From contig CANHVD010000330.1 in NCBI GenBank assembly GCA_947463775.1, forward strand, positions 1-6,667: a stretch of 6,667 nt of DNA, in the 5' to 3' direction. Below the pieces are notes generated by a model. That model was given only the letters and a program-made list of their open reading frames with translations, was not told where the DNA came from and searched no databases. The position numbers and the translations under genes are program-made. Each line of letters starts with the position of its first letter. Positions within the stretch are counted from its first letter, which is position 1. Of the stretch, positions 1 through 6,021 are shown one piece after another. Source of the DNA: Planctomycetaceae bacterium. GTDB lineage: Bacteria > Planctomycetota > Planctomycetia > Planctomycetales > Planctomycetaceae.

Positions 1-1
1 C

Positions 2-190
2 CAGCGCCCGGCTTCACAGTATGTGGTGGCTCCCGCTGTTGAATCGCCAAAGCGTTTTGTAAGATATGCCCCGAACCGAACCCGTGATCACGCGGCTGTC
101 TGCAAACGATTTAAATTGGGTCTGCGAGACGGCGAGATCGAAGTGGGTGCATTATCGGTTTGGATGACGGACTCTTCCCGGCATCCGTGA
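2..190 (+). other. Possible 3' end of an upstream gene (weak open frame)
   Basis: One forward frame is open from the window edge to a TGA at 188-190, about 62 codons. The peptide begins QRPASQYVVAPAVESPKRF and ends VWMTDSSRHP. I recognise no domain or motif, and an open frame of this length is not rare by chance at this GC content. If real, it would be the C-terminus of a gene starting upstream, ending 26 bp before the lipoprotein start chosen here. The other two forward frames stop early (near 40 and 60), and no reverse frame stands out. Otherwise I see nothing supportable in positions 1-216: no RNA gene and no convincing promoter. Confidence 0.2.
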
Positions 191-216
191 ATCGCTCATG
201 CCGTGAGTCCACGTCT

Positions 217-639
217 ATGTCTTGTCTGAGAGCTTTAGGGTTGAGTCTTCTGTTCGTAGGTTGTGCAGATGTTTCTGAGCCCGCTGCTCAGCAGCCCAGT
301 GCTCCTCCAAAACCCGCTGAGATTGGTGAGTTTGATCAGAAGGCCGGAAAAGAAGTCGTCAAGCTCGAGGCGAAAGTCTCAAACCCGATTACGGGGCCTG
401 TGGAGATTCTTAAAGCGGTCAAAGTGAAAGCTCCCACGCTGCTCATCGAACAGGCCCTGAATTTTTTCAACGCCAATGAGGGGCGATTTCCGCAGTCTCA
501 CGAAGAATTCATGACGCAGATCATTTCCGCGAACAAGATTCAGCTCCCGGTCCTTCCCAGCGGACTCGACTACCAATACGACGTGGACGGTCATCGGCTT
601 GTCATTGTGAATACTGCCGACGGGAAAACCGTTGAATAA
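217..639 (+). CDS. Small lipoprotein with pseudopilin-like C-terminal module
   Basis: Predicted 140-residue lipoprotein of unknown function. Residues 1-16 form a short lipoprotein signal (MSCLRALGLSLLFVGC). The lipobox-like FVGC makes Cys16 the likely lipidated residue, so the product should be membrane-anchored and extracytoplasmic. A Pro/Ala-rich linker follows (about 20-36), then a charged stretch. From about residue 74 there is an amphipathic helix with ALNFFNANEGRFPQS and then LPVLPSGLDYQYDVDGHRL. This helix plus Y-x-Y-D beta-hairpin resembles the globular part of type II secretion pseudopilins and small planctomycete proteins, but the N-terminal pilin methylation motif is absent. ATG 217 is preferred over ATG 160 because it begins the signal peptide directly and has a weak GTGAG nine bases upstream (203-207). 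From ATG 160 the signal would carry 19 extra residues. Function is not assigned; a structural or assembly role in the envelope is possible. Confidence 0.75.
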   Translation: MSCLRALGLSLLFVGCADVSEPAAQQPSAPPKPAEIGEFDQKAGKEVVKLEAKVSNPITGPVEILKAVKVKAPTLLIEQALNFFNANEGRFPQSHEEFMTQIISANKIQLPVLPSGLDYQYDVDGHRLVIVNTADGKTVE

Positions 640-662
640 GGCGTTCTTCCCCTGAGAATCTG

Positions 663-681
663 CCAGAGTCGCCAATTCTGG
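663..681 (+). terminator. Hairpin after the lipoprotein gene, possible terminator
   Basis: CCAGA (663-667) and TCTGG (677-681) form a perfect 5-bp stem with a 9-base loop, 24 bases after the lipoprotein stop codon. No U-tract follows, so it is not a canonical intrinsic terminator. It could be a weak terminator, an mRNA 3'-end stabiliser or part of a larger repeat element. The loop contains part of AGAGTCGCCA, which recurs in the spacer after the DUF1501 gene. Confidence 0.25.
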
Positions 682-695
682 ACGGGTCCCGACGA

Positions 696-729
696 ACTCT
701 TCAGATACGATTCCTGTAGACAGGAGAGT
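696..729. repeat. Nested inverted repeat
   Basis: The inner arms are CCTGT (713-717) and ACAGG (720-724), separated by two bases; as RNA this would fold with four paired bases and a TAGA loop. Directly outside, ACTCT (696-700) can pair with AGAGT (725-729), leaving a 12-base bulge on the 5' side only. Together they could form a bulged stem-loop in RNA or an operator-like dyad in DNA. A few paired bases are expected by chance, so function is unproven. Confidence 0.3.
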
Positions 730-910
730 CTCTGGGAAATGGTTGTACCCTGCCCAGAGGATCTCACCCGCCTGCAAATTCCTTCCTGCACAGTCAAGCA
801 ATCGACGTTGGTTTCCGGATCGGCCGGTCCAATGCTCGCTCAACAATCGAATGAAAAGTGCCACATGAAGCGTTGACGCTGATGTGGGACACCAGTTCGG
901 GCTCAAGCTC

Positions 911-3562
911 ATGATGCTTCAAATTCGCTCCCAACGTGGTCTCCATTTTTCTCTCTGGTCGGTCGTCGTGCTCATGACGCTGACCCAGTGTCCCGGTAGC
1001 GCTGCGTACGCCGATGAGCGAGGTGACTTCTTCGAGACCAATATTCGGCCACTGCTGCTTGATCGCTGCGTTGAATGCCATGGTGGAACAAAGCAGGAAA
1101 ACGGCGTGAGACTGGATCGACGGAACGATCTGCTGCAGGGCAAGGCGAGTGATGCTCCGCTGGTTGTCCCTGGAAACCCGGCTGAAAGTCGCATCGCGAA
1201 AGTGCTGGAGCATTCGAAGGACGACATCTCGATGCCTCCTTCAAAGAAATTGTCAGACGCTGAAATCGCGGCCGTCCATAAGTGGATCGCCGATGGAGCT
1301 GTCTGGCCAGAGACATCTGATCTCGAAACAGAAGCACGAAAGCGAGCTGAGAAATGGCGGGAGCATTGGGCGTTCCAGCCAGTTCAGACACCAGATCTAT
1401 CAAGTGTTCACGAAGGACAACATCCGGTCGATTTTTTTATCGATCAGGCTCTGGCACAAAAGAATCTTGAGCGATCTCAGCCCGCCTCCGCCAAAGTGCT
1501 CGTGCGACGACTGTCGTTTGCTTTGACAGGGCTTCCGCCAGAGTTTGCCGATCTCACCGCGGCAGAACAGGCCGAGGCAGCAGGGCAGTTTAGCGAATGG
1601 AAATCTGCGTACGTTGATCGTTTGCTGGCTTCGCCACAGTACGGCGAACGCTGGGGACGATACTGGCTGGATGTGTCCCGATATTCTGACACCAAAGGCT
1701 ATGTCTTCATGGAAGATCGAGAGTACCCGGATGCGTGGCGATATCGTGAATGGGTGGTTAACTCGCTGAACAACGACATGCCCTATGATGAGTTCCTGAA
1801 GCGTCAACTGGCAGCAGATCGGATGCCCGGTTCAGAGGATCCCGCTCAATTGGCAGCGATGGGGTATCTGACTTTGGGCCGTCGGTTCCTGAACAACACT
1901 CCCGACATCATTGATGATCGCATCGACGTGGTCAGTCGAGGGATGTTAGGACTCACTGCATCGTGTGCTCGTTGTCACGACCATAAGTTTGATCCGATCC
2001 CAACGGCCGATTATTACTCTCTGTATGGCGTTTTTGCTTCGTCTGATGAGCCGAAGAATGAACCGTCCACGTTACGCCTGGTTGATCGTCCTCAGCCTGT
2101 GGAGCCGGTGATCTTTGTGCGAGGTCAGCCTCACAATCACGGTCCTCAGGTTCCTCGAAGATTCTTTACTGCACTGTCAGGCCCGAATGCAGAACCTTTC
2201 AAAGATGGCAGCGGACGACTGGAGCTGGCGAACGCGATTGCATCCCCGGCAAACCCGTTGGCCGGGCGAGTGGCCGTGAATCGCATCTGGATGCACTTGC
2301 TCGGGAAAGGCCTTGTTGATTCGCCGAGCGACTTTGGCGTGCGAACGTCTCCGCCAACTCATCCGGAATTGCTGGACTATCTGACAGATTTCTTTGTGAA
2401 GCATGGATGGTCGCAGAAAGCGTTGATTCGCCACATCGTGATGTCAAACACCTGGCAGCAGAAATCTGACCGCAGGCCGGATGCAGAGAAGGCAGATCCG
2501 GAGAACCGCCTGTATGCTCGCATGTACCGTAGTCGTCTCGACTTCGAAGCGCAGCGGGATGCGGTTCTGGCGGTCTCAGGAAAAATGGATCGCACGATCG
2601 GCGGAAAGTCGGCGGATATTTCGGCAGATCCCAACATTCTGCGTCGGACGATTTACGCCAGAATCGATCGACAGAACCTGCCTGGACTTTTCCGAACATT
2701 CGATCTGCCAAACCCGGACGCCCACGCTCCTCGACGATTCGAAACGACCGTTCCACAACAGGCCCTGTTTCAGCTCAACAATACCTTCGTGATGAATCGA
2801 GCTGTTGATGTTGCGGAACAGACCAAAGATGTGAGCGCAACGGATGGCCCGAGTGCCCGAATTCGCCAGATGTTTCTTCACGTGCTCCAGCGGGAGCCCT
2901 CAACGACAGAACTGACCGAGCTGACAGCTTTCGTCAAAGAGATTCAGGCGAAACAGGACATTGGCGGCGGCTTGCCCGGCTGGTCGTATGGCTACGGCAC
3001 CTTTGACGAAGCGTCGAAATCTCTGACGGCTTTTACGATCTTCCCATTTGCTGGCGAAGGGAAGTGGCAGGGTGGTAAAGATCTGCCTGATGCCAAATTG
3101 GGCTGGGCAACGCTCAATAAATCCGGCGGTCATGCGGGACACGGACTTTCTTTTTGTGCCGTGCGACGGTGGACTTCGGAAGTCGATTGCCGAGTTGCGG
3201 TCAATGGCGTGATCGGCCATGAACAGGAAATGGGCGACGGCGTGCGATTGCGAGTTGTCAATTCACGACTGGGCATCCTGCAGGACGTCGTGGCGGAGAA
3301 TGTGACGTCGCCTGTTGCTGCGGCACCGTTTGATATTCGTGCTGGTGAGTCGATCGATTTTGTCGTGGATTGTCGAGGCGACGAGAGCCACGATTCGTTC
3401 CGTTCGAAGTTTATGATTACTCAATCGGTCGACGGAAAAGTTCTCCGCGGCTGGAATTCCGAAGATGATTTCCGAGACCAGCCGGGAGCCAGCCGATTAG
3501 ACGCATGGGCTCAGTTGGCTCAGGCGTTATTGTTGACCAATGAATTTGTTTTTGTGGACTAG
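911..3562 (+). CDS. Secreted PSCyt1-PSCyt2(DUF1549)-PSD1(DUF1553) protein
   Basis: Exported 883-residue planctomycete protein, probably c-type haem binding. Substrate and reaction are unknown. Signal peptide: basic n-region, hydrophobic LWSVVVLMTLT and an AYA|DE cleavage site near residue 34. PSCyt1 (about 37-115) has CVECH (53-57) for haem attachment and M108 in MPPS as a likely axial ligand. PSCyt2/DUF1549 (about 170-380) includes LTGLPPE, YGERWGRYWLDVSRYSDT and a second C-x2-C-H, CARCHDHKFDP (352-362). PSD1/DUF1553 starts near 435, with VAVNRIWMHLLGKGLVDSPS and PTHPELLDYL. Its closing helix, LAQALLLTNEFVFVD, lies at the extreme C-terminus, after an inserted beta-rich module (about 684-856). 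The PSCyt2-PSD1 linker is unusually short. ATG 911 (or 914) is preferred because ATG 884 would give an overlong n-region; neither has a clear ribosome binding site. The DUF1501 gene follows after 20 bp, probably in the same transcript. Confidence 0.93.
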   Translation: MMLQIRSQRGLHFSLWSVVVLMTLTQCPGSAAYADERGDFFETNIRPLLLDRCVECHGGTKQENGVRLDRRNDLLQGKASDAPLVVPGNPAESRIAKVLEHSKDDISMPPSKKLSDAEIAAVHKWIADGAVWPETSDLETEARKRAEKWREHWAFQPVQTPDLSSVHEGQHPVDFFIDQALAQKNLERSQPASAKVLVRRLSFALTGLPPEFADLTAAEQAEAAGQFSEWKSAYVDRLLASPQYGERWGRYWLDVSRYSDTKGYVFMEDREYPDAWRYREWVVNSLNNDMPYDEFLKRQLAADRMPGSEDPAQLAAMGYLTLGRRFLNNTPDIIDDRIDVVSRGMLGLTASCARCHDHKFDPIPTADYYSLYGVFASSDEPKNEPSTLRLVDRPQPVEPVIFVRGQPHNHGPQVPRRFFTALSGPNAEPFKDGSGRLELANAIASPANPLAGRVAVNRIWMHLLGKGLVDSPSDFGVRTSPPTHPELLDYLTDFFVKHGWSQKALIRHIVMSNTWQQKSDRRPDAEKADPENRLYARMYRSRLDFEAQRDAVLAVSGKMDRTIGGKSADISADPNILRRTIYARIDRQNLPGLFRTFDLPNPDAHAPRRFETTVPQQALFQLNNTFVMNRAVDVAEQTKDVSATDGPSARIRQMFLHVLQREPSTTELTELTAFVKEIQAKQDIGGGLPGWSYGYGTFDEASKSLTAFTIFPFAGEGKWQGGKDLPDAKLGWATLNKSGGHAGHGLSFCAVRRWTSEVDCRVAVNGVIGHEQEMGDGVRLRVVNSRLGILQDVVAENVTSPVAAAPFDIRAGESIDFVVDCRGDESHDSFRSKFMITQSVDGKVLRGWNSEDDFRDQPGASRLDAWAQLAQALLLTNEFVFVD
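2960..3478 (+). other. Inserted beta-rich module inside the PSD1 region
   Basis: This codes for about 173 residues lying between the penultimate PSD1 helix (VLQREPSTTELTELTAFVKE) and the final PSD1 helix. It contains GLPGWSYGYGTFDE, a Trp/Gly-rich FPFAGEGKWQGGKDLPD, AVRRWTSEV, GDGVRLRVVNS and GESIDFVVDCRGD. Alternating hydrophobic positions suggest a beta-sandwich, possibly for ligand or carbohydrate binding; this is inference from the pattern. From memory, similar modules occur in other planctomycete DUF1553 proteins, so this is probably a recurrent optional module rather than a unique event. Boundaries are approximate. Confidence 0.6.
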
Positions 3563-3572
3563 AATCCGCGTC

Positions 3573-3578
3573 GGGGTG
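3573..3578 (+). promoter_or_regulatory. Ribosome binding site of the DUF1501 gene
   Basis: GGGGTG lies four bases before ATG 3583, in the 20-bp gap after the PSCyt stop codon. It is the only purine-rich Shine-Dalgarno-like stretch in the gap and supports this start. The spacing is a little short. No promoter fits in the gap, consistent with co-transcription. Confidence 0.4.
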
Positions 3579-3582
3579 TTTT

Positions 3583-5040
3583 ATGCATACGTTCTCAGAA
3601 ACAGACCCACAGTCAACGATTGCAGTGGGACGACGAGGAATGTTGTCGCGTTGCGGCATGGGTTTCGGTGCGTTGGCCATGACCGGTTTTCTCAATGACC
3701 GTTCCGTGCAGGCCTCACCGTTTCCTGAGGCGGCTCTCAATCCGATGTCGCCAAAGCCGGCCCAGTTTCCGTCGAAGATTAAACATGTGATTCACCTGTT
3801 TATGAACGGCGGGCCCTCGCATGTCGACACCTTTGATCCCAAGCCCGAACTGCAGCGTCGTGGTGGCGAATCGATCTCGGCCGGCAATCTCAGTACTGAG
3901 CGTCCCACGGGGGCGCTGTATCCATCACCGTTTCGTTTTCGTCGTTACGGCGAAAGCGGAATCCAGGTCAGTGAGCTGTTTCATCATACAGCACAGCATG
4001 TCGACGACATGGCCATTATTAATTCGATGCATGCGGATGTGCCTAATCATGAACCATCTCTGTTGCTGATGAACTGCGGCGAAGCGCGGCTTGTTCGGCC
4101 GAGCATGGGTTCGTGGCTGACCTACGGATTGGGGACAGAGAATGAAAATATGCCAGCGTTTGTGGCGATGTGTCCCGGCGGCTATCCGATTCAGGAGTCA
4201 CAGAACTGGCAGAGCGGATTTCTGCCGGGTGTCTTTCAGGGCACGTACATCGACACCAAACATACCGAGATTGAAAAGCTGATCGAGAATATTCGCAACG
4301 ACCGAGTTAATCGATCAGAACAGGCGGCTCAACTGCAACTGCTCAGAAGTCTCAACAAGAAGCATCTCGAAGAACATCCGGGGGATGCTCAGTTGGAAGC
4401 TCGAATCCAGTCGTTTGAACTGGCCTTTCGCATGCAGACGGAAGCGGCCGATGCCTTCGATGTCAGCCGTGAGCCCAAGCATATCCGCGAAATGTATGGC
4501 GATGGAGTTCAGGCTCGGCAGATTCTGATTGCTCGCCGGTTGATCGAACGCGGCGTTCGCTTTGTGCAGGTCTGGCACGGCGAAGGCCAGCCATGGGACA
4601 ATCATGATGATATTGAAGTCAATCATCGTCGACTGGCCAAACAATGTGATCAGGCCATCGGGGCGTTGCTGACAGATCTCAAGCAACGTGGAATGCTGGA
4701 AGAAACGTTAATCATCTGGGGCGGCGAGTTTGGAAGAACGCCTGTTGTGGAACTTCCGAAGCAAGGTGCCAATGCCGGCAAGATCAACGGACGAGACCAC
4801 AACCACTGGGGATTCACAACCTGGATGGCTGGCGGTGGAGTCAAGGGTGGCTACGTTCATGGGGCCACTGATGAATTTGGTTTCAAAGCCGTGGAGAAGC
4901 CGGTTCATGTTCACGACCTTCATGCCACGATTCTGAAACTGATCGGATTTGATCACGAGAAGTTTACGTATCGTTATGCAGGTCGAGATTTCCGCCTGAC
5001 CGATGTGCATGGGCACGTTGTGGATGAACTGATTGCATAA
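3583..5040 (+). CDS. DUF1501 family protein, alkaline phosphatase/sulfatase fold, Tat-exported
   Basis: A 485-residue protein of the DUF1501 family (PF07394), related to the alkaline phosphatase/sulfatase superfamily. Its actual substrate is unknown. A twin-arginine signal is visible: GRRGML (R17, R18) followed by GMGFGALAMTGFL, with likely cleavage after VQA (42-44). Such signals usually mark proteins exported folded, often with metal bound. Family motifs in order: FMNGGPSHVDTFDPKP (73-88), whose Asp/His residues are candidate metal ligands; WHGEGQPWDNHDD (331-343); IIWGGEFGRTP (377-387); GRDHNHWG (403-410); and VHVHDLHATIL (441-451). The D/H-rich C-terminal motifs match the usual metal site of this fold. 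The sulfatase C/S-x-P-x-R formylglycine motif was not seen, so sulfatase activity should not be assumed. Length is normal for the family and the protein looks intact. Pairing with a PSCyt-PSD1 gene directly upstream is typical of planctomycetes. Confidence 0.93.
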   Translation: MHTFSETDPQSTIAVGRRGMLSRCGMGFGALAMTGFLNDRSVQASPFPEAALNPMSPKPAQFPSKIKHVIHLFMNGGPSHVDTFDPKPELQRRGGESISAGNLSTERPTGALYPSPFRFRRYGESGIQVSELFHHTAQHVDDMAIINSMHADVPNHEPSLLLMNCGEARLVRPSMGSWLTYGLGTENENMPAFVAMCPGGYPIQESQNWQSGFLPGVFQGTYIDTKHTEIEKLIENIRNDRVNRSEQAAQLQLLRSLNKKHLEEHPGDAQLEARIQSFELAFRMQTEAADAFDVSREPKHIREMYGDGVQARQILIARRLIERGVRFVQVWHGEGQPWDNHDDIEVNHRRLAKQCDQAIGALLTDLKQRGMLEETLIIWGGEFGRTPVVELPKQGANAGKINGRDHNHWGFTTWMAGGGVKGGYVHGATDEFGFKAVEKPVHVHDLHATILKLIGFDHEKFTYRYAGRDFRLTDVHGHVVDELIA

Positions 5041-5066
5041 ACGCAATAAGACTCCGGGCGGTGACA

Positions 5067-5093
5067 GACTCTGAATGTTAAAAGTTGAGAGTC
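5067..5093 (+). terminator. Weak hairpin after the DUF1501 gene
   Basis: GACTCT (5067-5072) pairs with AGAGTC (5088-5093) across a 15-base loop, 26 bases after the DUF1501 stop. Further GG/CC pairing outside would need a bulge. The loop is large and there is no T-run after it, so termination activity is doubtful. The 3' arm is part of AGAGTCGCCA, the sequence also present in the spacer after the lipoprotein gene. Confidence 0.2.
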
Positions 5094-5204
5094 GCCAGTT
5101 TCGTGAAGATTCAGATGCGTACAGGCTGCGGATTTATAAATTCGTACCATCTGTCGGGACAACTGATTGTCTTTCAGGGGAGAAATTGATCAGACTGCGC
5201 GGCA

Positions 5205-5279
5205 ATGTTTCGTGAGAATCTCCGCGATTGGATTGCTGCGAGTGAAGCATCTGATTGCCTGAATTTTGAACGCATGTGA
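5205..5279 (+). CDS. Possible 24-residue leader or upstream ORF
   Basis: This ATG-to-TGA frame encodes MFRENLRDWIAASEASDCLN followed by FERM and ends four bases before the ABC ATPase ATG. The close spacing is what would be expected for a translated leader or a coupled small ORF. However, no good ribosome binding site precedes it, the frame is only 24 codons, and I recognise no family. An ORF this short can easily arise by chance. Confidence 0.15.
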   Translation: MFRENLRDWIAASEASDCLNFERM

Positions 5280-5283
5280 GAAC

Positions 5284-6021
5284 ATGTCTGACGATGTGAT
5301 CCAGGCCTGCAACTTGTCCAAGGTGTTCCAGCTCGAGGGAACAGACGTCAATGCGTTCACGGACATTTCGCTTTCCATTGCTCGCAGTCAAATGGTGGCG
5401 ATCATGGGGCCCAGCGGGTCGGGTAAGAGTACTCTGCTGCATGTGATGGGTGGAATCGAACCACCGACATCCGGCGAGATTCGGATTGATGGTACAAACG
5501 TTGCCGACCTGGATGATCAGGCGCTAACGCTGCTGCGACGGCGACGAATTGGCTTTGTCTTTCAGTCGTTTAATCTCGTTCCAACGTTGAGTGTGATTGA
5601 AAATGTCACGCTGCCATTAATTCTGGACGGCGTTTCTGCACGAGAGGCCGAGCCGCGAGCTATTCTGCAACTGGAACGAGTCGGCTTATCGCATCGTCTG
5701 CGGCATCTTCCTTCCCAGCTGTCAGGCGGCGAGCAACAACGCGTTGCGATCGCGCGGGCTCTTGTGATCAATCCTTCTCTGATTCTGGCAGATGAGCCGA
5801 CGGGTAATCTGGATTCAGTCCGAGGCCGCGAGATTACTCGGCTGCTGTGTGATGTGGCTCACACGGGGCAGCAGACGGTGGTGGTTGTGACTCACGATAT
5901 TCGAGTCGCGTCGCAGGCGGATCGACTGATTGTGCTGCTGGATGGTCGCATTCGATACGATGGACGGCCCGGGACTGATGCGGAATGGATGGCCGCTTTG
6001 AAACTGGAGATCGACGGATGA
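5284..6021 (+). CDS. ABC transporter ATP-binding protein (LolD/MacB-type)
   Basis: A 245-residue cytoplasmic ATPase that powers an FtsX-like permease. The complete nucleotide-binding domain is visible: Walker A GPSGSGKST (42-50), Q-loop Gln94 in FVFQSFNLVPTLSVIENV, signature LSGGEQQRVAIARAL (146-160), Walker B LILADEP with catalytic Glu171, D-loop GNLD (174-177) and H-loop His204 in VVTHD. The phrase FQSFNLVPTLSVIENVTLPL and the overall length match the LolD/MacB/FtsE-like class, which moves lipoproteins, peptides or hydrophobic compounds. The substrate cannot be told from sequence. ATG 5284 is preferred over a TTG at 5266: it has a short GTGAG at 5276-5280, and the LolD-type core begins just after it. 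The stop overlaps the permease start (ATGA), so the two are translationally coupled. All catalytic residues are present and the protein looks functional. Confidence 0.93.
   Translation: MSDDVIQACNLSKVFQLEGTDVNAFTDISLSIARSQMVAIMGPSGSGKSTLLHVMGGIEPPTSGEIRIDGTNVADLDDQALTLLRRRRIGFVFQSFNLVPTLSVIENVTLPLILDGVSAREAEPRAILQLERVGLSHRLRHLPSQLSGGEQQRVAIARALVINPSLILADEPTGNLDSVRGREITRLLCDVAHTGQQTVVVVTHDIRVASQADRLIVLLDGRIRYDGRPGTDAEWMAALKLEIDG
6006..6010 (+). promoter_or_regulatory. Ribosome binding site of the permease gene
   Basis: GGAGA lies inside the end of the ATPase gene, seven bases before ATG 6018. Its spacing is ideal and it is the best Shine-Dalgarno match in the window. It decides the permease start and fits translational coupling through the ATGA overlap. 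Confidence 0.6.

Larger units (their letters stand above)
640..910. other. Intergenic spacer with inverted repeats and an unexplained open frame
   Basis: This 271-bp gap separates the lipoprotein gene from the PSCyt gene. Directly after the lipoprotein TAA, the same frame stays open for 78 codons to a TGA at 874-876. It has an internal ATG at 739 that would give 45 residues, with no good ribosome binding site and no recognisable domain. The reverse strand is also open here, in register with that frame. The first 90 bases hold several inverted repeats, listed separately. The rest (about 731-910) shows no feature I can support. The promoter of the PSCyt-DUF1501 operon presumably lies here, but I could not identify -35/-10 boxes convincingly. 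Confidence 0.5.
5041..5283. other. Intergenic spacer between the DUF1501 operon and the ABC operon
   Basis: This 243-bp gap holds an imperfect inverted repeat (5067-5093), a perfect 10-bp AT-rich palindrome ATTTATAAAT (5132-5141) and a 24-codon ORF (5205-5279). The TATAAA at 5135-5140 could be a -10 box for the ABC operon, but no matching -35 hexamer lies at the right distance, so no promoter is called. No strong terminator with a U-tract follows the DUF1501 gene. Confidence 0.4.

Noticed and set aside
39..67. Possible promoter TTGAAT with AGATAT or TAAGAT
   Set aside because: Both hexamers match poorly or are badly spaced, and planctomycete promoter consensus is not well enough known to support such a weak match.
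160..216. ATG 160 as start of the lipoprotein gene
   Set aside because: It would add 19 polar residues before the lipoprotein signal, leaving the signal internal. ATG 217 begins the signal directly and has a weak ribosome binding site.
884..910. ATG 884 as start of the PSCyt gene
   Set aside because: It would lengthen the signal peptide n-region to more than 20 residues, and no ribosome binding site precedes it. It cannot be fully excluded.
379..912. Reverse-strand open frame of 177 codons
   Set aside because: It lies antisense to the lipoprotein gene, in exact codon register, and continues into the spacer. It has no signal, domain or ribosome binding site, whereas the forward gene has a clear lipoprotein signal.
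794..1526. Several overlapping open frames on both strands at the start of the PSCyt gene
   Set aside because: All overlap the signal peptide and PSCyt1 coding region in other frames, and none has recognisable motifs.
2042..2113. Frameshift or pseudogene in the PSCyt gene
   Set aside because: The short linker made me look for one, but the frame is continuous and both flanking domains are intact, so a compact variant is more likely.
2199..2756. Reverse-strand open frame of 185 codons inside the PSCyt gene
   Set aside because: The forward strand here codes for well-conserved PSD1 motifs. The reverse product is Arg/Ser/Pro-rich without any recognisable domain, typical of antisense shadows.
4315..5046. 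Reverse-strand open frames opposite the end of the DUF1501 gene
   Set aside because: They overlap the metal-site motifs of an intact DUF1501 protein and show no features of their own.
5132..5141. ATTTATAAAT as a -10 box or operator
   Set aside because: No -35 hexamer lies at a suitable distance, and one 10-bp AT palindrome is common by chance. It is only mentioned in the spacer entry.
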